Under the pieces are notes generated by a model. The model had not been told where the DNA came from. It saw only the letters and a list, made by a program, of their open reading frames with translations, and ran no database searches. From Hippopus hippopus (Eukaryota > Mollusca > Bivalvia > Cardiida > Cardiidae), in NCBI GenBank assembly GCA_946811185.2, contig OX328101.1, positions 28,938,122 through 29,002,121 of the forward strand: 64,000 bases of DNA. The letters are read 5' to 3'. The translations under genes were made by a program, and so were the position numbers. Below are positions 11,791-23,862 of the stretch, piece after piece. Numbering within the stretch: position 1 is the first letter of the stretch; the number at the start of each line of letters is the position of its first letter.

Positions 11791-13327
11791 TTTCAGCGAG
11801 TTATTTCTAGCGCAGAGAATTTTGTGAAATTTGACACAGAGACACTTCAAAGTATATTCTTTCAGTATATGAAGAGATAATCAGACCTAACCAGATGAAC
11901 AAAAAAGTTCTGAGGCCATAAAGAACATAACCCTTCTTTCAAATTACACAAAAACCCAGTTATTGCAGCAAACATCAGAATTTTGTGAGTAAAGTCTATC
12001 ATTTCAGCCAAATCATGTTCTGTGTGTTTTAAATTCATAAGAAATTGATTGATCCTCTCACCTTGATGAGAAATTAATATTTGTTTCAAATTAATTACCT
12101 GCTATCGATGTTTCAATAACATCCATAACCGCCAAAAAGATCATTTTATTATAGAAAGTCAAGACATTATTTGACTTCCAAAAAAATCTAGCGCAGAGAT
12201 TTTTCTTATTTTTCGCAGATATACACATGGGTATATCCTTTATCAAAAAATGCAAAAAAAAAAAGATAGGTCGCCTAGCTACTTTTCCCATTTTAGGACT
12301 CCATTACCTCCCTTGGAACAACGAAAATGACACAAATCACCCAAGATTCAAATTAATAAGTAAGATTAATTATTTTCAGCACAAATTCATGTCTTTTTCA
12401 CAATAAAGATAATATTGCCTTTTTCTGATATTGAACAATGGAATGCGATGGCTTTGGAAAACATTTTGGTAAAAAGAGTAATTGCTCATAACAAGCAATT
12501 TTGCCTTTCCCCACAATATTTTTACACAAGCGGCATTTTAACTTGCATTAATACCTTTTTTAAATTTGTCATCTGGAGCTTCTTTCAATTTAGAAGTTCC
12601 TATTCAATTCATTTAGGAGAGGGTTAGTGCGAAATAGTACATTTTTATGGATGGAAAAACAATAAAAGTAGAACTGTCCAGGAATTACTCGAAGGCATAA
12701 ATTACAGATGAATCTTATAGCAAAATAAACCAAGCGATCCCGATTTATATCAATATCCAGGAAAGAGACTTTGAAAACACTGAAAAGGAGAATTGCGTGT
12801 AGTTTTCTCTTTTTTCTCACACTAAACTTACTATCCGGATAAGTGATGTCCGAAAAATGTACCTGTTCCGTGTCCGCTGTTTCGGAACGGTTTACACTTT
12901 CATACACTGATCTTTAAAAAAAAACTTGTATCTACCACTACTTCCTCCACGTCTTGCAGCTGAAATCGGCAGTCCGATAATAGTACTACATGTGAGAAAA
13001 ATTACGCCCAAGGAAAAAAAGAAAGCAGAAAAGTTGCGCAATGACAATCCGACGAAATCTCTTTAAATAGCAATCAATCAATCAATCAATCGATAAATTA
13101 ACCAATCAATCAACCAATCAACCTTTCTTAAGCCTGGGTAAAGAAGGTAATAAGTTTTTAGTTACTCCTGATCAAGATCTTTTTTCACGATCTATCCAGA
13201 TCTGTGGCTAAACTTTTGATCTGTTACGTAATAGTATTGTCATTTTTGACAAAGTAAAGTCAAAATATATAGAAGGAAAAAATTATCAGACTGGAACCTA
13301 GGCTAATCTTTTTTAATTTAAGATTAA

Positions 13328-13767
13328 TTAACCCTTGGGCTGCTAAGCGCGACTCAGGGCGCTTTTGCGGACAGTATAGATCAAGATTAGACTGCACAAA
13401 AGGTGTTGTCTGGTCTTTGATCTTCACTCTTCGATACGTTTTTTTTTTCTCACCAATAAAATCAACTTTGAAACCGCAATATTTGGGTTTTTACTATTGA
13501 TTTTCAAATTTCGTTCCATTTATTTAGCAGTTTAACCCTTTCCCAAACGACAAATTTTAGACTCTTCCAAACTGAAAGAGTTTGCAGACAACAATTTTAA
13601 ATTTGATGAAAATGATAGAAAGTTGTCCTAAAGGGTAGAAAACACTGTGGGAAAAGGAGAAATTGCTCGTCACAAGCAATTTCTCCTTTTCCCATAGTGT
13701 TTTCAAAAGACTTGTGCTGCAGACACGTAAAAACCAGGGCTTGTTTGAGAAAGGGTTAAGGGTTAAT
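13328..13767. repeat. Family B element carrying a nested family A copy
   Basis: The B left end (ttaacccttgggctgctaag) and hairpin lie at 13328-13440, and its body runs to tttatttagcag at about 13530. A full family A copy then interrupts it. The last seven bases of B (gggttaa) resume at 13761. The A copy therefore entered B at the tetranucleotide that reads CTAA in other B copies. Confidence 0.75.
13532..13759. repeat. Family A element nested in family B
   Basis: TTAA on both sides (ttaaccctttcccaaacgac ... tgtttgagaaagggttaa). The central palindrome is variant (aattgctcgtcacaagcaatt). Confidence 0.8.
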
Positions 13768-13808
13768 TATCAGTCTCTATGTACGAATAACGAACATTCC
13801 AGTATTAC

Positions 13809-13954
13809 CTGTGTTCTGGAACCCCGAGTATAAACACGTGAGCAACAAGTAGGGCGGACAAGCAGAATCCTGGAAGGCATAGCAAGATGTAAACTCTCTT
13901 CTGGAACGGTCCAAATTCTCCAATGGTTTTCAGAATATCGTCATACGTCGTCAT
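13809..13954 (-). CDS. SLC22-like organic ion transporter, coding exon 1
   Basis: This is the N-terminal exon of an SLC22-family transporter, 48 codons plus two bases. The minus-strand ATG follows cagtaacaag. The peptide begins M-T-T-Y-D-D-I-L and continues I-G-E-F-G-P-F-Q, the canonical cytosolic start of the family. A hydrophobic first membrane helix (VYILLCLPGFCLSALLVAHV) follows, ending in the conserved P-E-H-R. The donor is CACAG|GTAATA in phase 2, which joins exon 2 (1962-1764) to give P-E-H-R-C, the expected family sequence. It is too short for an open-frame search. Transporters of this family sit in the plasma membrane with 12 helices; only helix 1 and the first loop are in the window. 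A 5' UTR exon may exist, because cacctag lies just upstream of the ATG, but I cannot place it. Confidence 0.9.
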
Positions 13955-14261
13955 CTTGTTACTGTGCTAGGTGAATTGAAGGAAGCAACATACACCTACC
14001 CAAAGTTTATTTTAGGCCGAAGTTTTACGCCCTGGGAACATTTCTGGTGTTTCCCTACTTAATTTTAATCTTTTTGGCTTCATCGTTGAAACAAAGCTTT
14101 TTTGCGAACGGTATAGATCAGGATCAGACTTCACAGTTGAACATGAAGCCTGATCTTGGATCTATACCGCCCGCCTGTTAAGTCAAGCCTATAAGATACG
14201 AATCTTTCGTAGTTTCGATAGATTGTATTTTCTACTGTCGAATTTGTATATTTTGCTCTGA

Positions 14262-14480
14262 ATAACACAATACCAACTTTCAACGACTCTAAGAGAGAAG
14301 GCTTTGGAAAATATTGTGGGAAAAAAGAGAAAATGCTGGTTACCAGTATTTCTCCTTTTTCCACAATGTCTTCTGCCCTTTCTAGTATAAAATTAGTCAT
14401 AAGAACCACATTGATTTGTCCTTTGCAAATGCTTTGAAATTGGACTCGTCTAGAAACTATGTCGTTTGATACTGAGTTAA
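14262..14480. repeat. Family A TTAA element
   Basis: Ends aataacacaataccaactt and gtcgtttgatactgagttaa. Central palindrome aaatgctggttaccagtatt. Confidence 0.75.
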
Positions 14481-15047
14481 GATATGGCATGGGTAATGGA
14501 GAACAGGTATTCGTCACATATCCTTCCTTGCTGTCAGTTTTACGTAGCCATTACAACTTTTCTTATCTTATACACGTTAGAGATAAAATTTTGTTACGTC
14601 AAAGGCACGCCTGTTACGTCATTTATTTTTAAGCATTTTATTCTTGCCCGTTATTTCCAAAAACAACGTCCGATACAAACTTTCAGGTCAACTCAACTGT
14701 GAAATCGATGATTATGGTAAAGGTAAAGTTTGTACTACTTTCAATTTTAGTGTCAAGTAATCACAAGTAAGCTTCTTTGGAACTACTTCAAGCTCCGACC
14801 GTACATTTATATCAAAGCAGTGAGTCGTTCTTTTTCATGAATAGCCTATGTATGTTTCTCCTTTTTTTTTTAAAATAATTGTTGAAATATAGTTAGATCT
14901 ATATGATAAAAAGAATCTGACACTCTTTGTCGTTCGAGCGAAAAAAAAGTTGAACTCGTTAAGAGAAATGTTATTAAGCTCGCCAAAGGCTGACTCATTA
15001 ACATTTTCTAAACACGTTTTATGAAATTCTATCTCAAACGCCAACTT

Positions 15048-15400
15048 GTTTCAGGTCCTGTGTTTATCACATAACCTCCATTGTTTACAGTGTTATCTTA
15101 CAGACATTTTGGATATCCAATGCGTGACGTCATTTGTAACGTCATTCTATACTTCTTTCAGAGAAGTAAATGTCGTTTTATTCATGGAAAATAGGATTAC
15201 TAGGTGTGCATACTTGCTTTTTCATATACTGATTTATAGTCTGTGAAATATCGTTATGTTATAAAAAGAATCTGACATTTATGACTTTTGAGAAGAATTT
15301 TACTAGTTTTATCAACAAAAATGTTAATAGGCCCGCGAGAGATCGCTTAAATAACATTTTCTAAATTCGTTTGATAAAATTTTCTCTAAAACGCCAAATA
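15048..15400. repeat. Dispersed ~300-bp repeat with TGACGTCA/ACGTCAT words
   Basis: It shares the ordered words tatcacata, cagtgt.atat, gtgacgtcatttgtaacgtc, aaaaagaatctgacat and gtttgataaaatt with the copies at 20925-21210 and 29035-29300. A further diverged pair occupies 14500-15040. It has no coding capacity. The class is not recognised. Confidence 0.65.
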
Positions 15401-18400
15401 ATGTAAGATCATATATGTCATCTGTAATGATAGCATCTTAAAAGAATATCATTCTTCAAATTAAAAATAATTTTATATACTCAGCCTTTTTTTTTTACGT
15501 CATAAGGAAGCAATTCAGGTATTCATAATCAAATAAATCTTCAAAAATGTTTAATCACTGAATTTAGTGAGGCAATCGATGGAAAATCATTAGCAAATAA
15601 AAAAGAGCAGTGCAGAGGCATTTTTTGCATTCCCTGAATTAGATACATAGCCTCTTTAGCTAATTTCAGATTTCGCGGCAGAATTTTGCATGGGTTTGTT
15701 GGAATGTCACATGATCAATTAATATGCGTCGATTGAATGACATTGTATTCAAATATGCAGGATGAAGTCATGTCTGATGTTATAAGAGAAAACAGAATTC
15801 CTAATTGCAAAACGATTATTCCCTTATTCAAAAGCATAAATTGCATCTTTTTACTGAAACTAATCGTTCATTTTCTTCACACTTACAGAGTTAAACATTA
15901 TCTTAGAATCTACCAGTATATCCCAGAATATTCTGATTCACAGCAAAAAAGAAATAACCAGAATATGTCCCTTAAATAATCGTTCATAAGAAAACAATCG
16001 CTCGAAATTCATTAAATCGGTATTTAGCAACTACCCGCTTTGGGGAAAATTTACAGAAACACATGTGAATAATCAAGTAAAATTAATTTAAACAAGTATG
16101 CATCGATTGAAAATAACCAAACATTGAATTGCTCTTCCTGTTTATCAATCCAATCTTTTTTTTTTTTCAGAACTACGCTGGATTCATTACCCATGCTTTA
16201 CCTTCAAATACAGTTTTTCAAACTATCCTATTTTCGTAATTTAATCTATAACATATATCCAAACAAGATTTCATAATAATTCATATCACATACTCTCTTT
16301 TGCAATTACAGACATTCATAACTTTAATTATATAGAAATGTAGCGGGCTTATCTTTATGGCAAAAGGGACGACAAAAACAACGCAAATCAAGATAACATT
16401 AGTATGTCACTACAAAAGTCCTATGCACCGATGCTATTTACTTACATACAATGTAATCATCTTTTAACAGACTCTTGACAAGATGATAAAGTTCTAGACT
16501 TGTCCAAATTGAAATAAATTTGCAAACAACAAATTTAATGAAGCTCATTTCATATAATTTATCTGTGAAAGGGTATGAAAATTTTATTGGGATTTTAATG
16601 AGAGAACGCTGGAAACGACTAATTTCTCACTTTCTCTAAATGTTTTCGGAACTCTCTTTTTCTTGTCGCTAAATTATGGAATTTTGTGTGGTGACGGGTT
16701 AACCCTTCACCCATTGAAGCAAATCTAAAACAGAAGACTTTTAAAACATATTTGTAAAAACGGAATATTAACTTGAATTAATGTTAAACCTTCACCACAC
16801 AATCCATAATTTTAGCGACCCTTGTGGAGATGACATTTGAAAACATTCTGGGAAAAGGAGAAAATAGCGGCGACTATCTTTTTCTTATTTTCCGACACTT
16901 TTTTGTATTAAAGACAGAAATCATCATAGCTACATTTAATTTTCGTCTACAAATGATTCGTGTTTGATCGAGTCCAAAGATTTGTCGTTTGGTAAAGAGT
17001 CAAATGTCCCAAAAAATGTGAAATCATTGTGAGAAAACGAGAAAATTACTCGTTACGAACAATCTCTCCTTTTGCCATTATGTTTTCAAATGTCGCCTGA
17101 ATCAACATGAAGAAAGTCGTTTGTCGAGGGGAATGAGTTAAAGGGCACGAAAGTTAATGTAACCTAGCACAACAATTATCTAAACAGGCGACCTAATTAC
17201 AAACATCTGGTAGGAAATGTACCTGTGTACACCAGTTCCGGTATCCGTAGCTGATGTCACGCCGGTAATTCTTTTGTAAAAAAAAAAAAACTCTATCTTT
17301 GACATTCGGCTTCTCTTTCCTCGAACGAGAGGGAGTTTTTCTGTTGATTCCTCTGAACTGTATGCCCAGAAGTCTTTGCAAAAAAGGTATAGAAAGTAGC
17401 ATCAGGAGAAATGAAGATTTTGCCATTCCCCCTAAAACACGATTTTCCGCGAAAATTCAAAGTACAAAGAGTGATTATATACCATATTTCTTGATGCGGT
17501 CCCAGGCTCTGAACAGTTCCCCCTTCCTCCCCCCCCCCCCCCTCCATCCCCCCCCCCACAAAAAAAAAAAATGGCAAACTGTCACTCAGCCTTTTAAGAC
17601 ATTAACAAATCGACATTAGAAACATGTTTTAACATTTCATCTTTTATAGTTTAATAGTTTCATCTTTCCCGATAAGATAATGTAACAGAAGTGCTTGATG
17701 TCATAGTACCATCTAGGACTACTTTTTTGCACTACAACCCGTTCCAAGTGATCCGGAAGTGGTCCATTCCAGCATTTCAAATACGAGGAATCATTCCGTT
17801 CTGATGTTATACCAGCTTCAACCGGTGTCGTGTTAATTTATGCCTCTGATGCCCTTCGAGAAGAAAGCAGAAGATCAGACTGCACATATTTACTGACTTA
17901 TCTCTGGTTAAGCACTTCCTGAGATACCCCATGTATTGTGCAATCTAAGTGTATAAAAATGATTGAGGATGTTAACGACTCTTTCGGTTCCAAAGACGGT
18001 TCTTATTGCTTTTGAGGACAATGTAGATCAAGATTAGACTCCATGGAACACATTTACATTCGGTCTGATTCTGCATCCTCGTCGATTGTTCTGGACACTT
18101 TGATTCTACCATAAGTGCCTGTTGATATTTGGCTGGCAAAATTTCGTAGTCATGAATAAATGTTGAAGCATTTCACTGGTCCTGAATCAAACTGCGTGAA
18201 ATATCTGACAAGTGAATGGACGCGTTACAACTCCTTTGTACGAAAACAAATTCCTGGTTTTTTTTTCTTCTTCTTCTTCATATTTTCTCAAGTCTAGAAT
18301 AATATTCCTAATTTGTCTTGTACACTAGACTCGATGTTGAAATATTTTCAATCGAAAAATGATTTCCGATAATCATTTCACTATAGCTGGATAACAAGTA

Positions 18401-18522
18401 CGAAAACTATCAGCAGCAAACACCGTGGTCCTGGATCTGACCAGCATTCCGACCCGTCTTGTGCAAGTCCACAGTGTTTGTTTTGGTAAACTTTTGCAGA
18501 TAACAGGCATAAATCAATGAAA

Positions 18523-18732
18523 TTAACCCTTAGGCTGCTAAGCGCAACTTACTGACCTTTGCGGACATTGCAGATCAAGATTAGACTGCACAGAACGTGC
18601 AGTCTGATCTTGGATCTACTCTGTCCGATAAGGAGACCCCTCGCCTAAAAAAACCTTTGAAATAGCAACATTTGGTTTTTTTACTATCGGCTTGAAAGTT
18701 TTATGTCACTTATTTAGCAGGCTAAGGGTTAC
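18523..18732. repeat. Family B fold-back element (well preserved)
   Basis: Left end ttaacccttaggctgctaag. Central hairpin gattagactgcacagaacg / tgcagtctgatcttgg. Right end ttagcaggctaagggttac. The inverted ends match over about 18 bases with two mismatches. The length is 210 bp. Confidence 0.85.
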
Positions 18733-19610
18733 CGGTAAGTAGAAACTATCTGAAATTGTATGCTAAGAATAATGAATGGTGGGGAATTAGCTGCACAGTG
18801 CTGCATCTAATTCTGTATTGCTTGTGTGGAAGATAGTGTTTTTCAACCATTACGATTCATTTCTATTCTAACCACGTACTGTCATTGAACCATCTCAAGT
18901 AGGCATCAATCTCTAGAGTTTAAGACTGAAAGAAATCATTCTTAAACGAAATTATTTCGTAATACGCTGCGACTAATTTTGAAGATATTTTTTTTTTTTT
19001 TTGTGTGTGTGTGGGGGGGGGGTGATAAACGCTTATCACATACATTGGGGAAAATGAATTATTCAGAATAACTGTATGATAATTATGGCAAAAGCAACGT
19101 TTGAAATGTTGATACTTCGTAAAGGCAATGCACTGGTACTTTTATTCAAGGTATCAAGCACAGGTTAAGCCGAGAGTAGTTGACGAAGGATGCCGGATTT
19201 TTCTGGTATACAATACACGACTAAACATTACAATACAAAAACACGTGTACCTACCAAAATAGCTGTATAAAAGATATATCTGTACTCGTTTTCAGCCAGT
19301 TTTTTTTTAAACCCTTTTCATCCTTGTATCTGCCAGCCAAATGTTGGCCCAGACGGCTGCAAGGTTTCGCAGATTACGAAGGATAGAAAAAGCATTTTAT
19401 GTTTTGGAGGCCTTCAAAGCGTTCGCTGTTGTCGTTTCCGGTATTAAATGAGGACAAATACCCTGCGTTTTTTCTATCCCTTACACCATATATATTGGTA
19501 ATGTATCTATGTTTATATAGCTGAGCTACAGTGCTATACACACTTTCAAGTTTTAACAGAATTTTTTTTCTTTCTTTCTTTCTTTTCTTTTCTCTCTAGC
19601 TCTAAGGAAA

Positions 19611-19874
19611 TATGAGCCATGTTCTGTGAAAAGGGAGATTAGTGCGTCTGCAAAACATTATCGACCCATGTTAGCCTGAACAGTCCACGCAGGCTGACCT
19701 GAACCAAAACTTTTTGCTATTGGTAATTTTCTGCATGACAATGGACCATTCTACCTTATGATTCAGTCAGTTGTTACACATAATGGATTTTATGGATCCA
19801 TAATTATGTGATAACTTGCTTTGTATTATGCATCACGGAGATGCATTACGCACACTTTTGCCAAAGCATGGCTG
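19611..19874. repeat. Family D fold-back element
   Basis: Outer ends gagccatgttctgtgaaaa and gccaaagcatggctgta. The central hairpin is only partly preserved (gttagcctgaacag / gcaggctgacctg). Confidence 0.7.
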
Positions 19875-20924
19875 TATTATACATCTAAACTCGACCTCAA
19901 GAAACAAGCACATTCTGTGCAATCTGATCCTGATTCATGTGTGGCCAGGTGATAGATTTTCTCTTTGTGTACAGTACTTGTTGTACTTTGATTCCTGGTG
20001 GTTATTTTAATTGTCCTTTCCGTTCATTTTCGTCCCTTGAACTCATTTCAGTTTTAAGTCAGGTGATTCAATTGAGCGGCAGATTTCAACGTGACAAGAC
20101 GGCCATCTTGGTCAAATTAGAAAATTTACTTTTGAATTAAAGTCTAACTTGGTTTTTGTAAGCTTATTTGGCTCTCGTATTGGTTGCATTAAGACAGCTT
20201 GTTATTTGTAGCCGTTCTTATTGTGAATTTATCGCAGTATTACGAGTTTTAGTGGTTTCCGACTGCGCGTTCATTATGGAAGCATCGGCTAACTTAGGCA
20301 ACTACTTTGTTTTAACGATGCATGTTTTATTCTTAATATTATCCTTGCATGTTCTTATCACAGCTACTAACAGCACTGTGTGGAGCTGGCATGGGTGAAT
20401 ACAGTCCTTGTATTCAGTTCTGTGACTTTAAAAGTCACTGTGTAATTCAATGTTTATCGTAAGTCTTTTCTTCGAACTTTTACCTGTAAATATAGCCTCT
20501 GCTTTTCAGGAAATGTGGAATTTGATATAGAAACAAATATTTAGTATTGTTTTATCGTCTTTTTTCAGATACATGACCGAATGTACCTAATTGATTGTAT
20601 GATTGATTGCTTTTCGACTGTATACCTGATTCCATGTTGTTTGGTGACACCTATTTAAAGAGACTACTTATATGGAACCAGGTTGTGACTTTATTTACCC
20701 ATAATTAAAACAGAACCCGGTTATACACGTTGTCCATGAAAAACCCAAGCTTTCGCCTACGGTTCGGAAAGGGTTGAAAAATTATTTTGTGATAAGGTTG
20801 ATAGAGTGGACTAGGACACGACGGCAAGAACGTGGACGCCAATTGAAGTCCATATAAATAAAAGGTCCCGATGCACACACAATACGTGCTTATTACTCAG
20901 TAATCTTTTGAAGGGGATTTTTTT

Positions 20925-21210
20925 TTATCACATACCCTCCCTTGTTTTCAGTGTAATATACCCATTTCGAATTTTCTTATCTTATACACGTTTGATATCA
21001 CAATTGTGTGACGTCATTTTTGATGTATCCCATAGAATTGAAACGGATTTTATGGATACTACCGCAGGTGCATCTATAGATGATTTTGAATCCTCTGATC
21101 TATAATTCGTGAAATATCGATATGTGATAAAAAGAATCTGACATTCGTTGGTGTTTGAGATAAATTTTATTAAACTAAGCACCAACTCATGTCAGATCCT
21201 ATATGTCCTT
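20925..21210. repeat. Second copy of the TGACGTCA-bearing dispersed repeat
   Basis: Shares cacataccctcccttgtttt and ttatcttatacacgtttgat with 29035-29300. It also shares gtgacgtcatttttga and the end word gtgataaaaagaatctgaca. The open frames on both strands here are overlapping readings of the repeat. Confidence 0.75.
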
Positions 21211-21811
21211 TTTTCTTTTTCTTTTTTTTTTTTTTTTGGGGGGGGGGGGAAATAAAGATACTCAAACGGTATTATTTTTTTTTTTTCCAAGAAGATATCT
21301 GTAATTTATTTCTCTGCGAGTTTAAATATATAACAATTGTTTTATCAATCCTACAGTTTTATACAAATAAATAGCAACTACATGTTTGTGTGTGTATTTT
21401 TAAATATAATAAATTATGGTTAAATGTCGTGGAAGACATATCTGAAACATAGGCTTTCATTTAGAAACCCCTCTAACTTCAATTCTAGTGCTAAATTACA
21501 TCACTGATCAGCAAAGACGCTCCGTTTCTGCAAAGAAGATGGTTAGAGTTAGAAGTTAACGATAGGAATTTCATTTAGAACCGAAGTACTTGTAAATACG
21601 CCCCCCCTGGACGCGTTTTTAGAAGCGAAAAAAAAAGTTGATTTTACATAAAACAATTCGCTCTAGGGATTTTTTTCAACAATTTCAAACCCTTTAAAAA
21701 CATGACAATCCTATTAAAAAATCATTTTTAAGCATCTCTTTACGCTTTGAGATTCAAAACTTGAAAAATAAATATAAATTTTGATTGCAAAGTTGGCTAA
21801 AATGTCTTAAT

Positions 21812-22370
21812 TTATTTCTTCAGATTCTTTTTTACACCAATGTTGTTGTCATAATCTGAATCGCGTCTGCGAGGGGGACGAATAATGCTACATTCGCTAC
21901 ATCGACTTGAATCCTCGCCATTCTTCTTAATGGAAGAATAAGAATGAGCAGCTAAGCAGCCCTCTGCGTGAAGATCGTTGCCATAGGTCACGGTAATATT
22001 TTCTTCCGGTAACCGATGTACCTCTATAACTGCAATCTTCTCATCCCCTTCCGATTGCGATTCTGTCGTCCCGCTATAGGAACAAGATGGAGTTTCTTCT
22101 GGTAAGTTACAATTTTGTTTTCCGCTTGTTTTCTTCGTTTTTCCTTTGCCCTTTCCGGTTTGATCCTCTTTGATCGGGTTAACAAAGGACGATTCGTCGT
22201 CGTTGGTGACTGCCGGATTGACACAACCTTGCCTGTAGGTTTCTACTTCCCCCACTGTGGCGTAGACAGAGTCGTACTCTTCCCCTTCTTTTTTCCAGCC
22301 TTGTCCATAGGTTGAGCTCGCACTTCTGCCATAGTAATACTCAGCCTCCTCCCTCTTGATACGTTGGCGT
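21812..22370 (-). CDS. Receptor exon 7: cytoplasmic tail with ITIM-like motif
   Basis: Last exon, acceptor tttgacag, opening in phase 2 so that the first base completes a Lys codon. It encodes about residues 516-701. A basic juxtamembrane run (K-R-Q-R-I-K-R) is followed by an E-Y-Y-Y-G cluster. Then comes E-Y548-D-S-V-Y552-A-T-V555, in which S-V-Y-A-T-V fits the ITIM consensus (S/I/V/L-x-Y-x-x-I/V/L) and Y548-D-S-V is a second Y-x-x-V. Further tyrosines, a Lys/Gly run and acidic Ser stretches make the rest look disordered. The last residues are basic (V-K-K-N-L-K-K). A tail that may recruit SH2-domain phosphatases or kinases is an inference from the motif alone. Confidence 0.75.
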
Positions 22371-22922
22371 CTGTCAAAAAGAACATTTTTTCATGAAATT
22401 TGTAAGTAACTATACAAATACTACTTCGATTTGCCCCTTCAGTAAACAGGTTTAGAAACCATTGGGGGATAAGGATAAATTGTTTGTTCCAGATAATTGC
22501 TCCTTCTCCCACAATGTTCTCAAATTCTTTGGCAAACGATACTTTGATATCCTTTGAGTGTTTGCTTCTAGTGTAATTTGTAAAACCTACCGGTTGTCAG
22601 AAACTGACTGGCATAAATGAAGATTTTTTGGCTTTTTTTTTTAAACAGTCATATCATCTCTTATAAATAAACAAGAGGGCCATGATGGCCCTGTATCGCT
22701 CCACTGGCTTTTAAGTAAAAACCCTAAACGCCAAACATTACAATTCTTGGCCAATTGGTTTCGAACTGGAAGACATATGAATTTTCTTTATAAAAGCCCA
22801 CAAGAAAGTTATGACCCCAGGGCGAAGCAATTTTTGACAACAGAGCTATAATTACTTAACTCCTGGTAGATTGACTGATCGAATCAATTTGGAATTTAAC
22901 GCCTATCAAACAGATTACGACA

Positions 22923-23140
22923 TATCATGGCGGTCAGTGCACCTACGCACGTGTTTCTTGGCTTTATCACACAAGTACTGATACAACTTTCTTTCCAAGT
23001 CACTGACTAGACTATTTATCTCACTTGTATCAAAGGTGAGAAGCGAAAAATTCGCCGGAAAGAAAGTTTACCTCAACTTGGTATCGAACTCTCAACCACC
23101 AGGTCACGAGTCTCATACGCTACAAGGGCGGGCTGAACCC
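22923..23140 (-). repeat. tRNA-headed SINE inserted in the composite repeat
   Basis: Minus-strand SINE of the 8388/53780 subfamily. It has catatcatggcggtcagtg at its 3' end, aactttctttcc internally, and the reversed B-box ggtatcgaactc near 23085. It is decayed and interrupts the surrounding unit repeats. Confidence 0.7.
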
Positions 23141-23595
23141 TGGTAGGGGTCCTTCAAGATAAAGCCCCATACCAAATAATACAGGTATAGAATGTGTGGT
23201 TATAAACAAGAAGATTTTCAAAGTTTACTAAATAAAAGGCCCTGTAAAACATGAGACCCCTGAGACAGGGCTAATTTCGATCCAAGGGCCATATTTTGAA
23301 CAAATTCAAAAGTGAACCACCATATGAAGCTATGTGCTAAATTTGGTAGCCCTAGGATTTATGGTTCGGAGCCAGAAGATTTTTAGAATGTTCACTCTGT
23401 AAGCACTGACTCATGGGGTAGGGCCAATTTTGGAAAAGGGTTGATGATAACACTCATAAAATATTACATCTATAGCTCACTATCAGACACGAAGAGATTT
23501 TCACTATATAAGCTAATGTAAAACTTGTGACTTGTGTGGCGAGGCCAATAAAGACCCTATGGCTAGTATTTTGACAATCTAGGTACAGGTCCATA

Positions 23596-23862
23596 AGGCT
23601 TGCAACACACGAAAAGGGGCATTCGGACATTTGCGTAAAGTGTCGTCTCGGATCAGCCTGCGCAGTCCGCGCAGGCTAATCCGAGACGGCACTTTACGAC
23701 TACATTAGATTTTGTGCTACAGTAGACTTGCGCAAAACAGAAAATTACATAAAAACGGAAAGTGCCGTCTCGGATTAGCCTGCGCGGACTGCGCAGGCTG
23801 ATCCGAGACGACACTTTACGCAAATGTCCGAATGCCCATTTTCGCGTGCTGCAGGCCATAAG
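23596..23862. repeat. Family E fold-back element
   Basis: Ends ggcttgcaacacacgaaaa and cattttcgcgtgctgcaggcc are inverted repeats. Inside are two large hairpins with the words gtgtcgtctcggatcagcc and ctaatccgagacggcacttt. The core ctgcgcagtccgcgcagg resembles the family D core. A second copy is at 60061. Confidence 0.85.

Larger units (their letters stand above)
1963..13808. other. First coding intron of the SLC22-like gene, about 11.8 kb
   Basis: No additional exon was recognised here. The intron is filled with fold-back elements (families A, B, C, D and a Tc-like palindrome), tRNA-headed SINEs on both strands, and microsatellites; the best are listed separately. Long open frames in it (for example 8400-8696 plus, 12590-12907 minus) read through these repeats. 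The exon phases on either side (2 then 1) fit directly, so no coding exon has to be inserted between them. Confidence 0.7.
13955..21811. other. Intergenic, repeat-rich, no gene recognised
   Basis: This is the stretch between the 5' end of the SLC22-like gene and the 3' end of the lectin/CUB receptor. It holds a family C relic near 14080-14220 and a family A copy (14262-14480). It also holds a dispersed repeat with TGACGTCA words (14500-15400, 20925-21210), three decayed A relics (16440-17130), a poly-C tract at 17527-17560, a B copy (18523) and a D copy (19611). I saw no open frame with splice signals and family similarity. The SLC22 promoter should lie near 13955-14050, but no clear core element is visible. 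Confidence 0.6.

Noticed and set aside
12590..12907. Minus-strand 105-codon frame within the SLC22 intron, considered as another SLC22 exon
   Set aside because: No SLC22 motif, the frame covers family A remnants, and exons 1 and 2 already join in phase.
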